DNA of 64,000 bases from Clostridia bacterium (GTDB lineage Bacteria > Bacillota > Clostridia > Christensenellales > Borkfalkiaceae): positions 42,751 through 106,750 of the forward strand of contig JAFWXO010000003.1 in the NCBI GenBank assembly GCA_017545865.1, given 5' to 3'. Below the pieces are notes generated by a model that saw only the letters and a list, made by a program, of their open reading frames with translations, had not been told where the DNA came from and did not search any database. This document shows positions 8,513-17,204 of the stretch, in pieces; within the stretch, counting starts at the first letter, position 1, and each line of letters starts with the position of its first letter. The translations under genes and the position numbers were made by a program.

Positions 8513-9439
8513 ATGATTATTAAAATGGGTAACCTTTGGTACTTCTTTTGGCTACTTCTTTCGGCTGGCGCGGTAGTTGGGTTATACTACGGGCTTAGGA
8601 ATAGAAAGTTGCGCACGCAAAAAATAGTTTTATTCTCTCTTTTAGCGTTCGGGCTTTTGCTCCACTTTTTAAAAGTGTTTATTCCCCCGTATTCCGTTGA
8701 CGAAGCGCGCATGCTTAGAGATTCTTGGTTTGTTAACATTTGTGGCGCAAATATTGCTCTTTTCCCCTTTATTTATCTTATGAAGAATAAAAAGGCGAAA
8801 GACTATATGTTCTATATCGGCGTGTTGAGTGGTCTTATTGCGCTCGTTTATCCGCAAGAACCGCTTGCAAAATCTAACCAAGCAGGCGAAATGTTGGATA
8901 TTATTAGGTTTTACTACCATCACTGGATGGTAATGGGCGTTCCGCTCCTTATGGTGCTTTTAAAACACCACGTTCTTTCTTGGAAACGTGTTTTATGGGC
9001 TCCCACGGGATTGTTGCTCGTAATGCTCTTTATTATTTTAAATCAATATTTTCAATCGGAACTCGGCTTTATTCCCATTAGAGGCGCGCAAGGTTTCGAT
9101 CACGTTATGGGCGAAGATTACTGGTCTGCGTTTTATGACGTTAACTGGAAGAATACGTCCTACATTTACGGCCCTGACCTTCCTGACGCTATCGGCAAAG
9201 TGTTTGCTATTTTCTGCCCCAAATTCTTCACGAAAGTTCCCGCAGGGCCTTACAAAGGTCAAGTAAAATACTGGCCGTGGTTCTGGATGATTTTCCCCGC
9301 GTATATTATGGTAACTCCGCTTGCTTTCGGGCTTTCAATGATATTCGATAGTAAGAATTTCAAGGCGGATATGAAAACTTATTACGGAAAAGTTAAAGAG
9401 TTTTTCGCAAAACTTAAAAACAAAAAAACTGAAAAGTAA
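8513..9439 (+). CDS. YwaF-like multi-pass membrane protein, copy 2
   Basis: A 308-aa paralog of the preceding gene with the same order of membrane segments and the same conserved FYYHHWMVMGVPLLMVLLKHH region (residues about 138-158). The main difference is a longer extracytoplasmic-type loop with an insert around GAQGFDHVMGEDYWSAFYDV before the shared PDLP motif. The C-terminus is basic (KLKNKKTEK). AGGAGG precedes the ATG. The tandem arrangement with separate promoters suggests a duplication followed by divergence in regulation or partner binding. No function is known to me. Confidence 0.7.
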   Translation: MIIKMGNLWYFFWLLLSAGAVVGLYYGLRNRKLRTQKIVLFSLLAFGLLLHFLKVFIPPYSVDEARMLRDSWFVNICGANIALFPFIYLMKNKKAKDYMFYIGVLSGLIALVYPQEPLAKSNQAGEMLDIIRFYYHHWMVMGVPLLMVLLKHHVLSWKRVLWAPTGLLLVMLFIILNQYFQSELGFIPIRGAQGFDHVMGEDYWSAFYDVNWKNTSYIYGPDLPDAIGKVFAIFCPKFFTKVPAGPYKGQVKYWPWFWMIFPAYIMVTPLAFGLSMIFDSKNFKADMKTYYGKVKEFFAKLKNKKTEK

Positions 9440-9443
9440 AATT

Positions 9444-9471
9444 AAAGCGACGGCTAACCCGTCGCTTTTTG
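9444..9471 (+). terminator. Terminator after YwaF-like copy 2
   Basis: A 10-bp stem AAAGCGACGG with complement, 5-nt loop, then Ts. Confidence 0.85.
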
Positions 9472-9561
9472 CTTTTCAAAACAAAAGTTTTAAAAATTAA
9501 CTTTAAGTTAACCTTATTATGTTATATTTTTTATATAAATTTAATTAAAAGGGAGAAACTA

Positions 9562-10449
9562 ATGAACAAATTTGTTATTGTTAGCGATTCTTGCTGTGAT
9601 TTAGGTTTAGAGCTTAGAAAAAAATACGATATTGAATATTTACCGATGTCCGTTGCGTATGACGACGTGACTATGGTTGCTTCTTTAGACTGGGAAGAAA
9701 CTTCCGCTAAAGAGTATTATGGCGTTATGCGCCAAGGAAAGAGAGTTTTCACTTCTCAAGTTCCCCCCGCAGAATATAAAGAAAGATTTGAAAAATATAT
9801 TAGCGAAGGTTACGATATTTTATCTATTTCTTGCTCGTCTATGTTATCAGCGTCGGTAAAGGCAAGTTACGTTGTTCGTGATGAACTTAAAGAAAAATAT
9901 CCAAATTCCGAAATTATTTGTATTGACTCGCTTATTTCAGGTGGCGGTCTTGGCTTGCTTTGTATTTACGCTAGCATTTTAAGAGCGGAAGGTAAAACCA
10001 TCAAAGAAGTTGCTTCTTCGGTTGAAAAAATCAAAATGATTGCCAACCAAGCAGGCACGGTTGGCGACCTTAAATATTTGAAAATGGCAGGCAGAATTTC
10101 CGCTGGTAAGGCGTTCTTCGGCACGATTATGAACGTTAAGCCCTTAATTATTTCTAACGTAAAAGGTGAAAACGTTTCCGTTGATAAGGCTAAAGGTAGA
10201 GCAAAATCTATCCGCTTGCTTGCAGATAATTTCTTTGCAAACTACACAGGTAAAGGAGTTGACGATATTTTGGTTTCTCAAGCGGACTGTGAAGAAGACG
10301 CTAACGTTTTAATCGCTATGATTAAAGAAAAAATGCCCGAAGCAAAAATCACGTTGGGAACGCTCAACCCCGTAATGGGCGCGTCTTGCGGTCCTGATAC
10401 TCTTATCGTTTACTTTATCGGTAAGGATAAGCCAAACACCGATGAATAA
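9562..10449 (+). CDS. degV: DegV family fatty-acid-binding protein
   Basis: DegV proteins bind a long-chain fatty acid and present it to fatty acid kinase FakA in Gram-positive bacteria. The start is set at the ATG at 9562, behind GGGAG, because the family begins with a strand like FVIVSDSCCDLG. The upstream extension of the open frame is hydrophobic noise overlapping the previous terminator. The 295-aa product shows the N-terminal SDSxxDL motif, FTSQVPPAEYKERFE, CIDSLISGGGLGLL, and a C-terminal domain with the ASCGPDTLIVYF ending (usual form GPGTLGLVY). No fakA is in the window. The next gene overlaps by 8 bp and is translationally coupled. Confidence 0.92.
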   Translation: MNKFVIVSDSCCDLGLELRKKYDIEYLPMSVAYDDVTMVASLDWEETSAKEYYGVMRQGKRVFTSQVPPAEYKERFEKYISEGYDILSISCSSMLSASVKASYVVRDELKEKYPNSEIICIDSLISGGGLGLLCIYASILRAEGKTIKEVASSVEKIKMIANQAGTVGDLKYLKMAGRISAGKAFFGTIMNVKPLIISNVKGENVSVDKAKGRAKSIRLLADNFFANYTGKGVDDILVSQADCEEDANVLIAMIKEKMPEAKITLGTLNPVMGASCGPDTLIVYFIGKDKPNTDE

Positions 10450-11140
10450 TAGAGATAAAGTTAAAAATATAATAGCGCCGTCGTTCGTTTTTGTGATGAC
10501 GGCGCTTTGGATTATCATACTTTTCGTTTCGAGCAATAGGTTTATCTCTTATGCGGGCGTTGTGGCGTGCTTTGCTTTTTCGCTTTTGTTTATAAACCGA
10601 ACGAACTTGGTTTTAGTTCAGGTTTTAGCGTTCGCGTTTACAGTGATTGCAGATTTCTTTCTCATCTTGCTTGAAGGCGAACATAAAACGATAGCCATGC
10701 TTTCTTTTTTAATCGCTCAGGGGTTTTACGCGTTAAAAACCATGCTTTACGCCAAGAGTAAAAGAGAAAAGCATGTTCAACTGATTTTAAGGCTTGCGCT
10801 TTCCATTGTCGGTGGCGCTTTGGTGTTTATCGTTTTAAAATCTCAAGCGCAGGCGCTGTTTGTAATATCCGTTGTTTATTACGTCAACTTAATTTTAAGC
10901 GTAATTTTCTCGTATATGCACTTTAAGGACGGTAAAAACCAAAAGTTAACGGCAATAGGCTTGAGCTTATTTTCCCTTTGCGATATAACGATAGGGTTTG
11001 ACTTTTTGATAGATATATTCTCTCTCGGCGCGTCAAGTTTAATTTACAAAATAGTAAGTTTGCCGATAAATCTCGTTCACTTTTTCTACTACCCGTCACA
11101 AACCTTGCTTGCCGTGAGCGTTTTAACCAAGAATAAATAA
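10442..11140 (+). CDS. YhhN/TMEM86-like membrane protein
   Basis: A 232-aa protein with about eight transmembrane segments. It overlaps degV by 8 bp, so the two are co-translated. FTVIADFFLILLEGEH followed by SFLIAQGFYALK, and later LFSLCDITIGFDFL, resemble the two Asp-containing motifs of the YhhN/TMEM86 family, whose animal members hydrolyse lysoplasmalogen. Clostridia can contain plasmalogens, so lipid remodelling together with the fatty-acid-binding DegV would make sense. That link is an inference, and the family call itself is moderate. Confidence 0.6.
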   Translation: MNNRDKVKNIIAPSFVFVMTALWIIILFVSSNRFISYAGVVACFAFSLLFINRTNLVLVQVLAFAFTVIADFFLILLEGEHKTIAMLSFLIAQGFYALKTMLYAKSKREKHVQLILRLALSIVGGALVFIVLKSQAQALFVISVVYYVNLILSVIFSYMHFKDGKNQKLTAIGLSLFSLCDITIGFDFLIDIFSLGASSLIYKIVSLPINLVHFFYYPSQTLLAVSVLTKNK

Positions 11141-11142
11141 AC

Positions 11143-11172
11143 AAAACCGCTTGACTATCCAAGCGGTTTTTT
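11143..11172 (+). terminator. Terminator of degV operon
   Basis: An 11-bp stem AAAACCGCTTG with complement, 6-nt loop, then a T-run. Confidence 0.85.
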
Positions 11173-11183
11173 CTAAATTAAAA

Positions 11184-11246
11184 ACCCGTAAGATAAACTT
11201 GCGGGCTTGGTGGTAGGCGTTTTGTTCATAGGGGGAGAACAAAACG
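11184..11246. other. Two adjacent hairpins in an intergenic region
   Basis: CCCGTAAG pairs with CTTGCGGG around 11184-11204. CGTTTTGTTC (11218-11227) pairs perfectly with GAACAAAACG (11237-11246), leaving a loop with GGGGGA. Neither has the T-run of a terminator. The rest of the 263-bp gap 11141-11403 shows only the promoter of the next gene. Confidence 0.5.
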
Positions 11247-11345
11247 ATTTTTACTCTTTCATTATACTCAAAATAACCGATAAAAGCAAGCATTTTAAGT
11301 GTTGGTAGCGTAAAAAGTTTGGGAAATTTATTTTACTTTTAGTTA

Positions 11346-11374
11346 TTGCAATTACGGTTAGTATATGTTAAAAT
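11346..11374 (+). promoter_or_regulatory. Predicted GH28 promoter
   Basis: TTGCAA (11346-11351), 17 bp, TAAAAT (11369-11374). Confidence 0.6.
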
Positions 11375-11403
11375 AAATAAAAACCATATATAAGGAAACT
11401 ATA

Positions 11404-12693
11404 ATGTTAAATTTAAAAGACTTTTTAACCGGTGATGAAGTTTTATATACCGAAGCATTTCAAAAAGCCGTTGACACCGCAAGCGCAAAAAAGGAAACTT
11501 TGTTCGTTCCCGTAGGCACGTATTTGCTCGGCACGGTTGAACTTAGAAACGACACGTCTATTTTGTTTGAAGACGGCGCAACCTTGCTCGGCTCTACCAA
11601 CCTTGATGATTTTTCCCCCGATAACTTTTTATCCGAGCCAAGATATCAAGACGTTTCGCACAGCAGTTACGCAAAATCTCTCTTTTACGCGAGTGACGTT
11701 AAGAATATCTCTTTAAAAGGTAGAGCAAACATTGATATGCAATCTAAGTGGGAAGATGAAAACACACGTGGCGCATACCACCGTGGCGCAAAGGCTATCG
11801 CTATTAAAAATTCTGAAAATATAACGATAACCGACCTTCAAATTCACAACGCAACCGATATTGCAATGCTACTTGGTCGTTGCAAAACGGTGTTTATTCG
11901 CGGAATTTATATGAGAACTCATATTGACGGTATTAGCCCTGACGGTTGCGAGAACGTTATTATTTCCGATTGTAACCTTTTCTGTGGTGACGATGCTCTC
12001 GTGTTTAAAACCTCAACTTACGACGGTAAGGTTGCCCCTTGCAAGCACATAACCGTAACAAACTGCGTTATATCTTCAAGGTGCAACGCTATTAAGTTTG
12101 GCACGGAAACGACTGGCGATATGAAATATATCACCATTTCCAACTGCACTATCTATAACGTTAGATGCACGGGTATTTCCATAGAGTCAATCGACGGGGC
12201 TAACATTGAAGCCGTTAACATTTCAAATATTATGATGGAAAACGTTACTTGCCCTATCTTTATGATTCTCGGCAGGCGTATGCGCGCTCCCGAAGGAACG
12301 CCCATCGGTTCTATTAAAAATATCAACCTTTCTAATATTTACGCCGACAATAATAACGAAAGATATAAGTCCATTGACTTTTGGTATACTGCTATCGGCG
12401 AAGGCAGTGAATATCAAACCAACGAGTGTATAACTAGCAATATCGTTAACATGACGGACAATCCGTTTGAGAACGTAACGCTCACTAACGTTCACTTAAA
12501 GGTTATGGGTGGTAAAACGATTGCCGAAAGCAGTTTCACCGCCAACCCCACAGGTTATGCAGACGGGGCAATGTTTGGCAAAATCTTACCCTCTAGCGGG
12601 CTTTTCGTTAAGAACGTTAAAAACGCTCTTTTACAAAACGTTACCGTTGAAACGGTTAATAAAGACGAGCGCCCCACAATCTTAGTAGAGTAA
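11404..12693 (+). CDS. GH28 family glycoside hydrolase (polygalacturonase-like), cytoplasmic
   Basis: A right-handed beta-helix enzyme of 429 aa with no signal peptide, so it works on imported oligosaccharides. The GH28 core is visible as HIDGISPDGCENVIISDC (residues 173-190) followed by FCGDDALVFK (193-202), which gives the catalytic Asp residues 175, 196 and 197. The usual GH motif His and the RIK triad are not seen at the expected places. Those positions read SRCNAIKFGTE and GISIES. This pattern occurs in GH28 members that are not classical endo-polygalacturonases, so the substrate may be a modified or rhamnose-containing pectic fragment. It is the only gene of its transcript. Confidence 0.88.
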   Translation: MLNLKDFLTGDEVLYTEAFQKAVDTASAKKETLFVPVGTYLLGTVELRNDTSILFEDGATLLGSTNLDDFSPDNFLSEPRYQDVSHSSYAKSLFYASDVKNISLKGRANIDMQSKWEDENTRGAYHRGAKAIAIKNSENITITDLQIHNATDIAMLLGRCKTVFIRGIYMRTHIDGISPDGCENVIISDCNLFCGDDALVFKTSTYDGKVAPCKHITVTNCVISSRCNAIKFGTETTGDMKYITISNCTIYNVRCTGISIESIDGANIEAVNISNIMMENVTCPIFMILGRRMRAPEGTPIGSIKNINLSNIYADNNNERYKSIDFWYTAIGEGSEYQTNECITSNIVNMTDNPFENVTLTNVHLKVMGGKTIAESSFTANPTGYADGAMFGKILPSSGLFVKNVKNALLQNVTVETVNKDERPTILVE

Positions 12694-12696
12694 AAT

Positions 12697-12725
12697 AAAA
12701 AACCACCTAAGTGGTGGTTTTTTTA
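12697..12725. terminator. Bidirectional terminator between GH28 and SGNH hydrolase genes
   Basis: Stem AACCACC/GGTGGTT flanked by A-run on one side and T-run on the other. It serves both converging genes. Confidence 0.8.
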
Positions 12726-12739
12726 TTTTGCTTTGAAAA

Positions 12740-13822
12740 CTATTTATTCAAAATTTTGTTAAGTACGGGGTATATGCCTTTCGCCATATATAACGAGCCA
12801 AGATCGTTCGGATGGCAAAGGTCAACCGTGCAGTAATCTCTGTCTTCTTCGCCAAAGAACGTTCCACCGTCAATAAAGTAAACGTTCTTATCGCCACACG
12901 CTACCGCTTGCTTGTACACGTCGTAAATAATCTCTTTGCGCTCCTTTCCATGATACATAAACTCAGGGTTTGGCGACGTTATCATCACTATCGGTGTGTC
13001 GGGGTGTTTTGCCCTTATTCCGTCAAAAAGTGGCTTATAGGTCGATTTTAAGTGTTCTTCGTTAGGAGAATTATGGTCGTAATCTAAAACGAAAACGCTA
13101 GGAGATAGGCTTGCGAGATAGTCTATCATAGTAGGCTCTGCCTTGGCGCTACCTGAGAAACCTAAGTTTATATAATCGGTGTCAAGCATACGAGATAGTA
13201 TTGCCGTATATTCGTTTCCAGCGTGAGAAACGCAACCGCCTTGGGTTATCGACGAGCCGTAATAGATAACGGGTTGTTCGTGCTTGTATTTTTTAGGCGG
13301 TAAGAGTTTACTTCCTTCTTTAACGCCGATAAAGAGTTTGTTTACAGCGTTGTATAAGGGAAAGTCAATTTCAATCTCTCTTTCTTTAAAGAACTCATCG
13401 TATCGAAGTGATGAAGAGAACGCCATAACGTTCGGCTTAGCCTTCCAAACGTCCTTTTCTTCCATGCAAAAAGAATTAGTATACTTTCCGTCAACGTAAA
13501 GCCCAAACCCGTGCGAGCCGAACATAGGCATGCGGTTGAGCATGTTTTCAGACGGAGAAGAGAACTTGATTGCAATATACGGACTGTCGGTAATAAACCT
13601 AATTCTTCCGCCAACGCCGTAGGTTGAACCGTATAAAACGCCGTTGTTTACCGTTTCGGCAACGGCTTTGGGCATACGGCGGTAAACGCCGTTTTCATCG
13701 TCGTAATAAACGCCGTGAAGTGAAAAGGGAGCGGACTCGGCGTCATACCACACAACGTCGTTTTCCTTAACGCCGGTAACGGCAAAGTTTTTATCAAAAT
13801 CTGAAACTTTAATTTTAGCCAC
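12740..13822 (-). CDS. SGNH/GDSL hydrolase with N-terminal beta-sandwich domain
   Basis: A 360-aa cytoplasmic esterase-like protein. Residues about 20-175 form the jelly-roll domain that precedes the catalytic part in SGNH enzymes of carbohydrate loci. The catalytic block follows: YYGSSITQGG (nucleophile Ser191), NLGFSGSA, DYDHNSP and the DLCHPND motif that supplies Asp334 and His337. Such enzymes remove acetyl or similar groups from sugars. Its convergent neighbour is a GH28 gene, which suggests de-esterification of pectic oligosaccharides (inference). AGGAG lies before the ATG. The gene is monocistronic and diverges from glpK. Confidence 0.85.
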   Translation of the reverse strand: MAKIKVSDFDKNFAVTGVKENDVVWYDAESAPFSLHGVYYDDENGVYRRMPKAVAETVNNGVLYGSTYGVGGRIRFITDSPYIAIKFSSPSENMLNRMPMFGSHGFGLYVDGKYTNSFCMEEKDVWKAKPNVMAFSSSLRYDEFFKEREIEIDFPLYNAVNKLFIGVKEGSKLLPPKKYKHEQPVIYYGSSITQGGCVSHAGNEYTAILSRMLDTDYINLGFSGSAKAEPTMIDYLASLSPSVFVLDYDHNSPNEEHLKSTYKPLFDGIRAKHPDTPIVMITSPNPEFMYHGKERKEIIYDVYKQAVACGDKNVYFIDGGTFFGEEDRDYCTVDLCHPNDLGSLYMAKGIYPVLNKILNK

Positions 13823-13874
13823 GATTAAATCTCCTTGAAAACTACTACGTTTATTATATAAATAATAAAAATTT

Positions 13875-13902
13875 TTGTCAATATTGAAAAGTTAATTATA
13901 AT
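13875..13902 (+). promoter_or_regulatory. Predicted glpK promoter with very short leader
   Basis: TTGTCA (13875-13880), 16 bp, TATAAT (13897-13902). The expected start near 13909 leaves only about 10 nt before the ATG at 13919 and no Shine-Dalgarno sequence. Confidence 0.55.
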
Positions 13903-13918
13903 ATGATATTATAAAATT

Positions 13919-15400
13919 ATGAAAGATAAATACATTTTGGCGCTTGACGAAGGAACGACTAGCGCAAGAGCAATCTTATTCGATAAAAACCTAACCCCCG
14001 TTTGCATAACGAGTAGAGAAATTTCGGAAACATATCCATACCCCAGTTGGGTGCAACAAAACGCCGTTGAAATTTACGCTAATCAGTACTCCGCTATTAC
14101 CGAGTGTATTGCAAAGAGTGGGATAAGCGTTAAAGATATAGCCTGTGTTGGCATAACCAACCAACGCGAAACGACTATAGTTTGGGATAGGCAAACTGGC
14201 GAACCTGTGTACGACGCTATCGTGTGGCAATGCCGTCGCACTGCGGATATTTGTAAGCGTATCGAAAGCCAAGGATACGGCGATTATATTTTAGACGCAA
14301 CTGGGCTTAAGATTGACGCGTACTTTTCCGCAAGCAAAATAGCCTGGATATTAGATAACGTTCAAGGCGCGAGAGAACGCGCCGAAAAAGGCGAACTTTT
14401 ATTTGGCACGGTTGACAGTTATCTTTTGTGGAAACTATCCGATAAAAAACTGCACGTAACCGATTATACAAACGCTTCAAGAACAATGCTTTTTAATATA
14501 AAAACGGGGCTATGGGACGATAAACTTTTGGAAATCTTTAATATTCCAAGGGTGATGCTACCTATCGTTGAGCCGTCTTCTAAAGTTTACGGAAACGTTT
14601 TAATTATGGGCGAAGAAATTCCCGTTTCGGCAATTGCCGGCGATCAGCAGTCGGCGCTATTTGGGCAAGGTTGCTTTAATGAAGGGGAGTTAAAATGCAC
14701 TTACGGCACGGGTTGTTTTTTGCTTGTGAACGCTGGGCGCAAAATACCAAAATCTTCGCACGGGCTTATAACAACTTTATCGGCAGTTTGCGAAAACCAA
14801 CCGCTTGAATACGCGCTTGAAGGTAGCGTTTTCGTCGGTGGCGACGTTATTAAGTGGGTGAGAGATAAACTTAAACTCATTGAAAGTTCTAGCGATAGCG
14901 AAGCCGTTTCTAACAGTTTAGTCGGTAACGACGGAGTGTATTTCGTTCCCGCATTTTCCGGGCTTGGCGCTCCGCATTGGGATATGGACGCGCGCGGAAT
15001 TATTACGGGAATTACCGCTAGAACGACTCGCGAGCATATCGTTCGTTCGGCGCTTGAATCGATAGCCTATCAAGTTAGCGACGTTATTTTTGCTATGCAA
15101 AAGGACTTAAATACAAAATTATCTTCGTTAAAAGTTGACGGCGGAGCGTCGCAAAACGATTTTTTAATGCAGTTTCAGTCGGATATATCAAGGCTTAAAG
15201 TCGAAAAACCTAGTTGCCACGAAGCAACCGCTTTGGGCGTTGCGATGCTTGCAGGTTTGGCGGTTGGAGTATTTAAGTCAAAAGAAGAAATTAAAGAAAA
15301 ATTGACTATCAAAAAAACCTTTTCGCCTATTATGGCTGAAGATAAAGCGCACGCGCTAATTTTAGGCTGGCAAAACGCCGTTAAAAAAGCAAGGAGTTAA
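13919..15400 (+). CDS. glpK: Glycerol kinase
   Basis: GlpK phosphorylates glycerol to sn-glycerol 3-phosphate with ATP. The 493-aa protein has the FGGY-family fold with family motifs in order: LALDEGTTSARAILFD, GITNQRETT, AIVWQCRRT, DSYLLWKL, AGDQQSALFGQG, GTGCFLLVN and the C-terminal VDGGASQNDFLMQ. Length and motifs are those of a functional enzyme. No ribosome site is visible before the ATG, and the promoter is close, so it may be translated from a nearly leaderless message. The lipase-like gene follows after 1 bp. Together they would release and capture glycerol from monoacylglycerols. Confidence 0.95.
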   Translation: MKDKYILALDEGTTSARAILFDKNLTPVCITSREISETYPYPSWVQQNAVEIYANQYSAITECIAKSGISVKDIACVGITNQRETTIVWDRQTGEPVYDAIVWQCRRTADICKRIESQGYGDYILDATGLKIDAYFSASKIAWILDNVQGARERAEKGELLFGTVDSYLLWKLSDKKLHVTDYTNASRTMLFNIKTGLWDDKLLEIFNIPRVMLPIVEPSSKVYGNVLIMGEEIPVSAIAGDQQSALFGQGCFNEGELKCTYGTGCFLLVNAGRKIPKSSHGLITTLSAVCENQPLEYALEGSVFVGGDVIKWVRDKLKLIESSSDSEAVSNSLVGNDGVYFVPAFSGLGAPHWDMDARGIITGITARTTREHIVRSALESIAYQVSDVIFAMQKDLNTKLSSLKVDGGASQNDFLMQFQSDISRLKVEKPSCHEATALGVAMLAGLAVGVFKSKEEIKEKLTIKKTFSPIMAEDKAHALILGWQNAVKKARS

Positions 15401-15401
15401 A

Positions 15402-16316
15402 ATGGAAATAACTATTTTAAATAAACAAGTTCCGTCTTCTGACGGCGTTCACCTTTTAAAAGGCAAACTGTATATCCCAAGCGGTGAGATTAAGGGGTAT
15501 TTCCACGTCGTTCACGGCATGACCGAGCATATCGGTAGATACGACGAATTTTTAAAGGAAATTGCTAAAAACGGATATCTTGCGTTTGCCTTTGATAACC
15601 TTGGGCACGGGCTTACTGCAAACGATAAAAGCGAACTTGGCTTTATTGCTCATAAGAACGGTTACAAACTGCTTTGTGAAGATTTAAAAGTGTTCTATAA
15701 GGCGGTTAAAGACGAGTACGGCGATAAGCCCTACTACCTTTTAGGTCACAGTATGGGAAGTTTTATAGTTCGCGTTGCCGTAAACAACACCGTTTTCCCC
15801 GATAAACTTATCGTTATGGGCACGGGTGGTAAAAACAATATGGCGGGCGTTGGAATTGCGCTTATTAAGTTTTTAAAAATCTTTAAGGGCGACCGCCACG
15901 TTTCCAAGTTTATGGATAAAATGGCGTTCGGCGCGTATAACAAAAAATTTGTGAGCGAAGGAAGTAACAGAAGTTGGCTCACGACCGACGTGTCCGTTCG
16001 CGAGCGTTACGATAACGACGAGTTTTGTAATTACCGCTTCGGTTTATCCGCCATGCAAGACCTTATAACCCTTAACAAGATTGCAAACTCGAAAAAACGT
16101 TACAAAACTTTTGGAAACGTTAAAACTCTTTTAGTTTCAGGTAATGACGATCCTGTTGGAAATTACGGAAAAGGCGTAACTGAAGTTTATAACAAACTTT
16201 TAAAGCACGGCGTGCCGTGTGAAATGAAACTTTATAACGGCAGGCACGAAATCTTAAACGAGCCAAGCGTAAAGAAAACCGTTATTGAAGATATATTAAA
16301 ATTTATAGAAGAATAA
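15402..16316 (+). CDS. Alpha/beta hydrolase, monoacylglycerol-lipase-like
   Basis: A 304-aa serine hydrolase of the lysophospholipase/monoglyceride lipase group. The signature HGMTEHIGRYDEF near residue 39 and the nucleophile elbow GHSMGS (Ser117) are clear. The Asp (NDDPVG) and His (NGRHEILNE) of the triad follow near the C-terminus. No signal peptide is present, so it acts inside the cell. The start ATG lies 1 bp after the glpK stop, with AAGGAG inside the glpK end, which implies strict co-expression. The pairing suggests hydrolysis of glycerol esters with the glycerol passed to GlpK. Confidence 0.85.
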   Translation: MEITILNKQVPSSDGVHLLKGKLYIPSGEIKGYFHVVHGMTEHIGRYDEFLKEIAKNGYLAFAFDNLGHGLTANDKSELGFIAHKNGYKLLCEDLKVFYKAVKDEYGDKPYYLLGHSMGSFIVRVAVNNTVFPDKLIVMGTGGKNNMAGVGIALIKFLKIFKGDRHVSKFMDKMAFGAYNKKFVSEGSNRSWLTTDVSVRERYDNDEFCNYRFGLSAMQDLITLNKIANSKKRYKTFGNVKTLLVSGNDDPVGNYGKGVTEVYNKLLKHGVPCEMKLYNGRHEILNEPSVKKTVIEDILKFIEE

Positions 16317-16320
16317 AAAT

Positions 16321-16348
16321 AAAACACGGCAATCGCCGTGTTTTTTTA
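16321..16348 (+). terminator. Terminator of glpK operon (overlaps end of convergent araC-type gene)
   Basis: Stem ACACGGC/GCCGTGT, 4-nt loop, seven Ts. Confidence 0.85.
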
Positions 16349-17101
16349 ATTTTTAAGTTTTGCTTTAACCCTATAATAAGTTTGTTCACTTTTAAACCCC
16401 GCTTGATATAAAAGCGCGCTTATAGGTCGGTTATCTCCGTTTTTTATCATATCGTCAACGTGTTTTAATCTAAGAACGTTTGAAAATGAAGATATGCTAA
16501 CGTTTAAATATCTATGAAAAACGTGAGAGATATAACCTTCGGTATAACCAAGGGTTTTGGCGATAGTTTGTCGTGAAACGTCGCCTTGATAATTTTCGTA
16601 AATGAAAGACAAAATCTTTTTAAGAAGATCAACGTCGTCCTTTTCGTTTTCGGTTGAAAAGGCAAGGTGTTCTTTTAGTAGTGAGCAAATCAAAACGATT
16701 GCTCCGTCTTTAACTTGCTTTGGCTTGTTAACGATATATTCTTCAATTAGAGAAATAAGTTTAGCGGATAGCGTTCCGTTAGTTATAACGTGGCGGTCAA
16801 TCTTATGCTTATCGCTCGGAACTAAAAACCGCCTAAACTCGTAAGGAATTAAAAGCGCGGCGCTATTTTCTTCTAACTTAGCCTTAAAATCGTATGAGTG
16901 AATTTCATAACTGTCAACCACGGCGATTGAGCCTGCGGTTAAGTTGATTTGCGCGCCGTTGATAGTAAGAGTGAAAAAACCCTTTTTCAAAATAAAAACT
17001 TCAATCCCTGCGTGAAAGTGCGGTGGATACACGGGGTTGTTATCAATTTTATAATAAAGTTCGTTTTCCTTATCTCTAAAATACTCGTAAAAGTTGTTCA
17101 T
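16346..17101 (-). CDS. AraC family transcriptional regulator
   Basis: A 251-aa regulator. The ATG at 17101 (MNNFYEYF) is chosen because the frame beyond it encodes an unlikely extension running into the promoter of the divergent GH3 gene. The N-terminal cupin sensor (PPHFHAGIEVFILKKG, residues about 25-110) is of the sugar-sensing type. The C-terminal half carries two HTH motifs (SRQTIAKTLGYTEGYISHVFHRY and the AraC signature ISALLYQAGFKSEQTYYRVKAK). It diverges from the GH3 beta-glucosidase gene across 103 bp and probably controls it in response to a sugar released by that enzyme. Confidence 0.85.
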   Translation of the reverse strand: MNNFYEYFRDKENELYYKIDNNPVYPPHFHAGIEVFILKKGFFTLTINGAQINLTAGSIAVVDSYEIHSYDFKAKLEENSAALLIPYEFRRFLVPSDKHKIDRHVITNGTLSAKLISLIEEYIVNKPKQVKDGAIVLICSLLKEHLAFSTENEKDDVDLLKKILSFIYENYQGDVSRQTIAKTLGYTEGYISHVFHRYLNVSISSFSNVLRLKHVDDMIKNGDNRPISALLYQAGFKSEQTYYRVKAKLKN

Positions 17102-17153
17102 AATAGTATTATAGCACATTTTGAGAGTAAAAAACAATATTTTGCTATATATT

Positions 17154-17181
17154 TTGATAATTTTTTGTGTCAAAATATAAT
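17154..17181 (+). promoter_or_regulatory. Predicted GH3 promoter
   Basis: TTGATA (17154-17159), 16 bp, TATAAT (17176-17181), in the region shared with the divergent AraC-type gene. Confidence 0.6.
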
Positions 17182-17204
17182 TATCAACCCAAGGGGGACA
17201 AATT

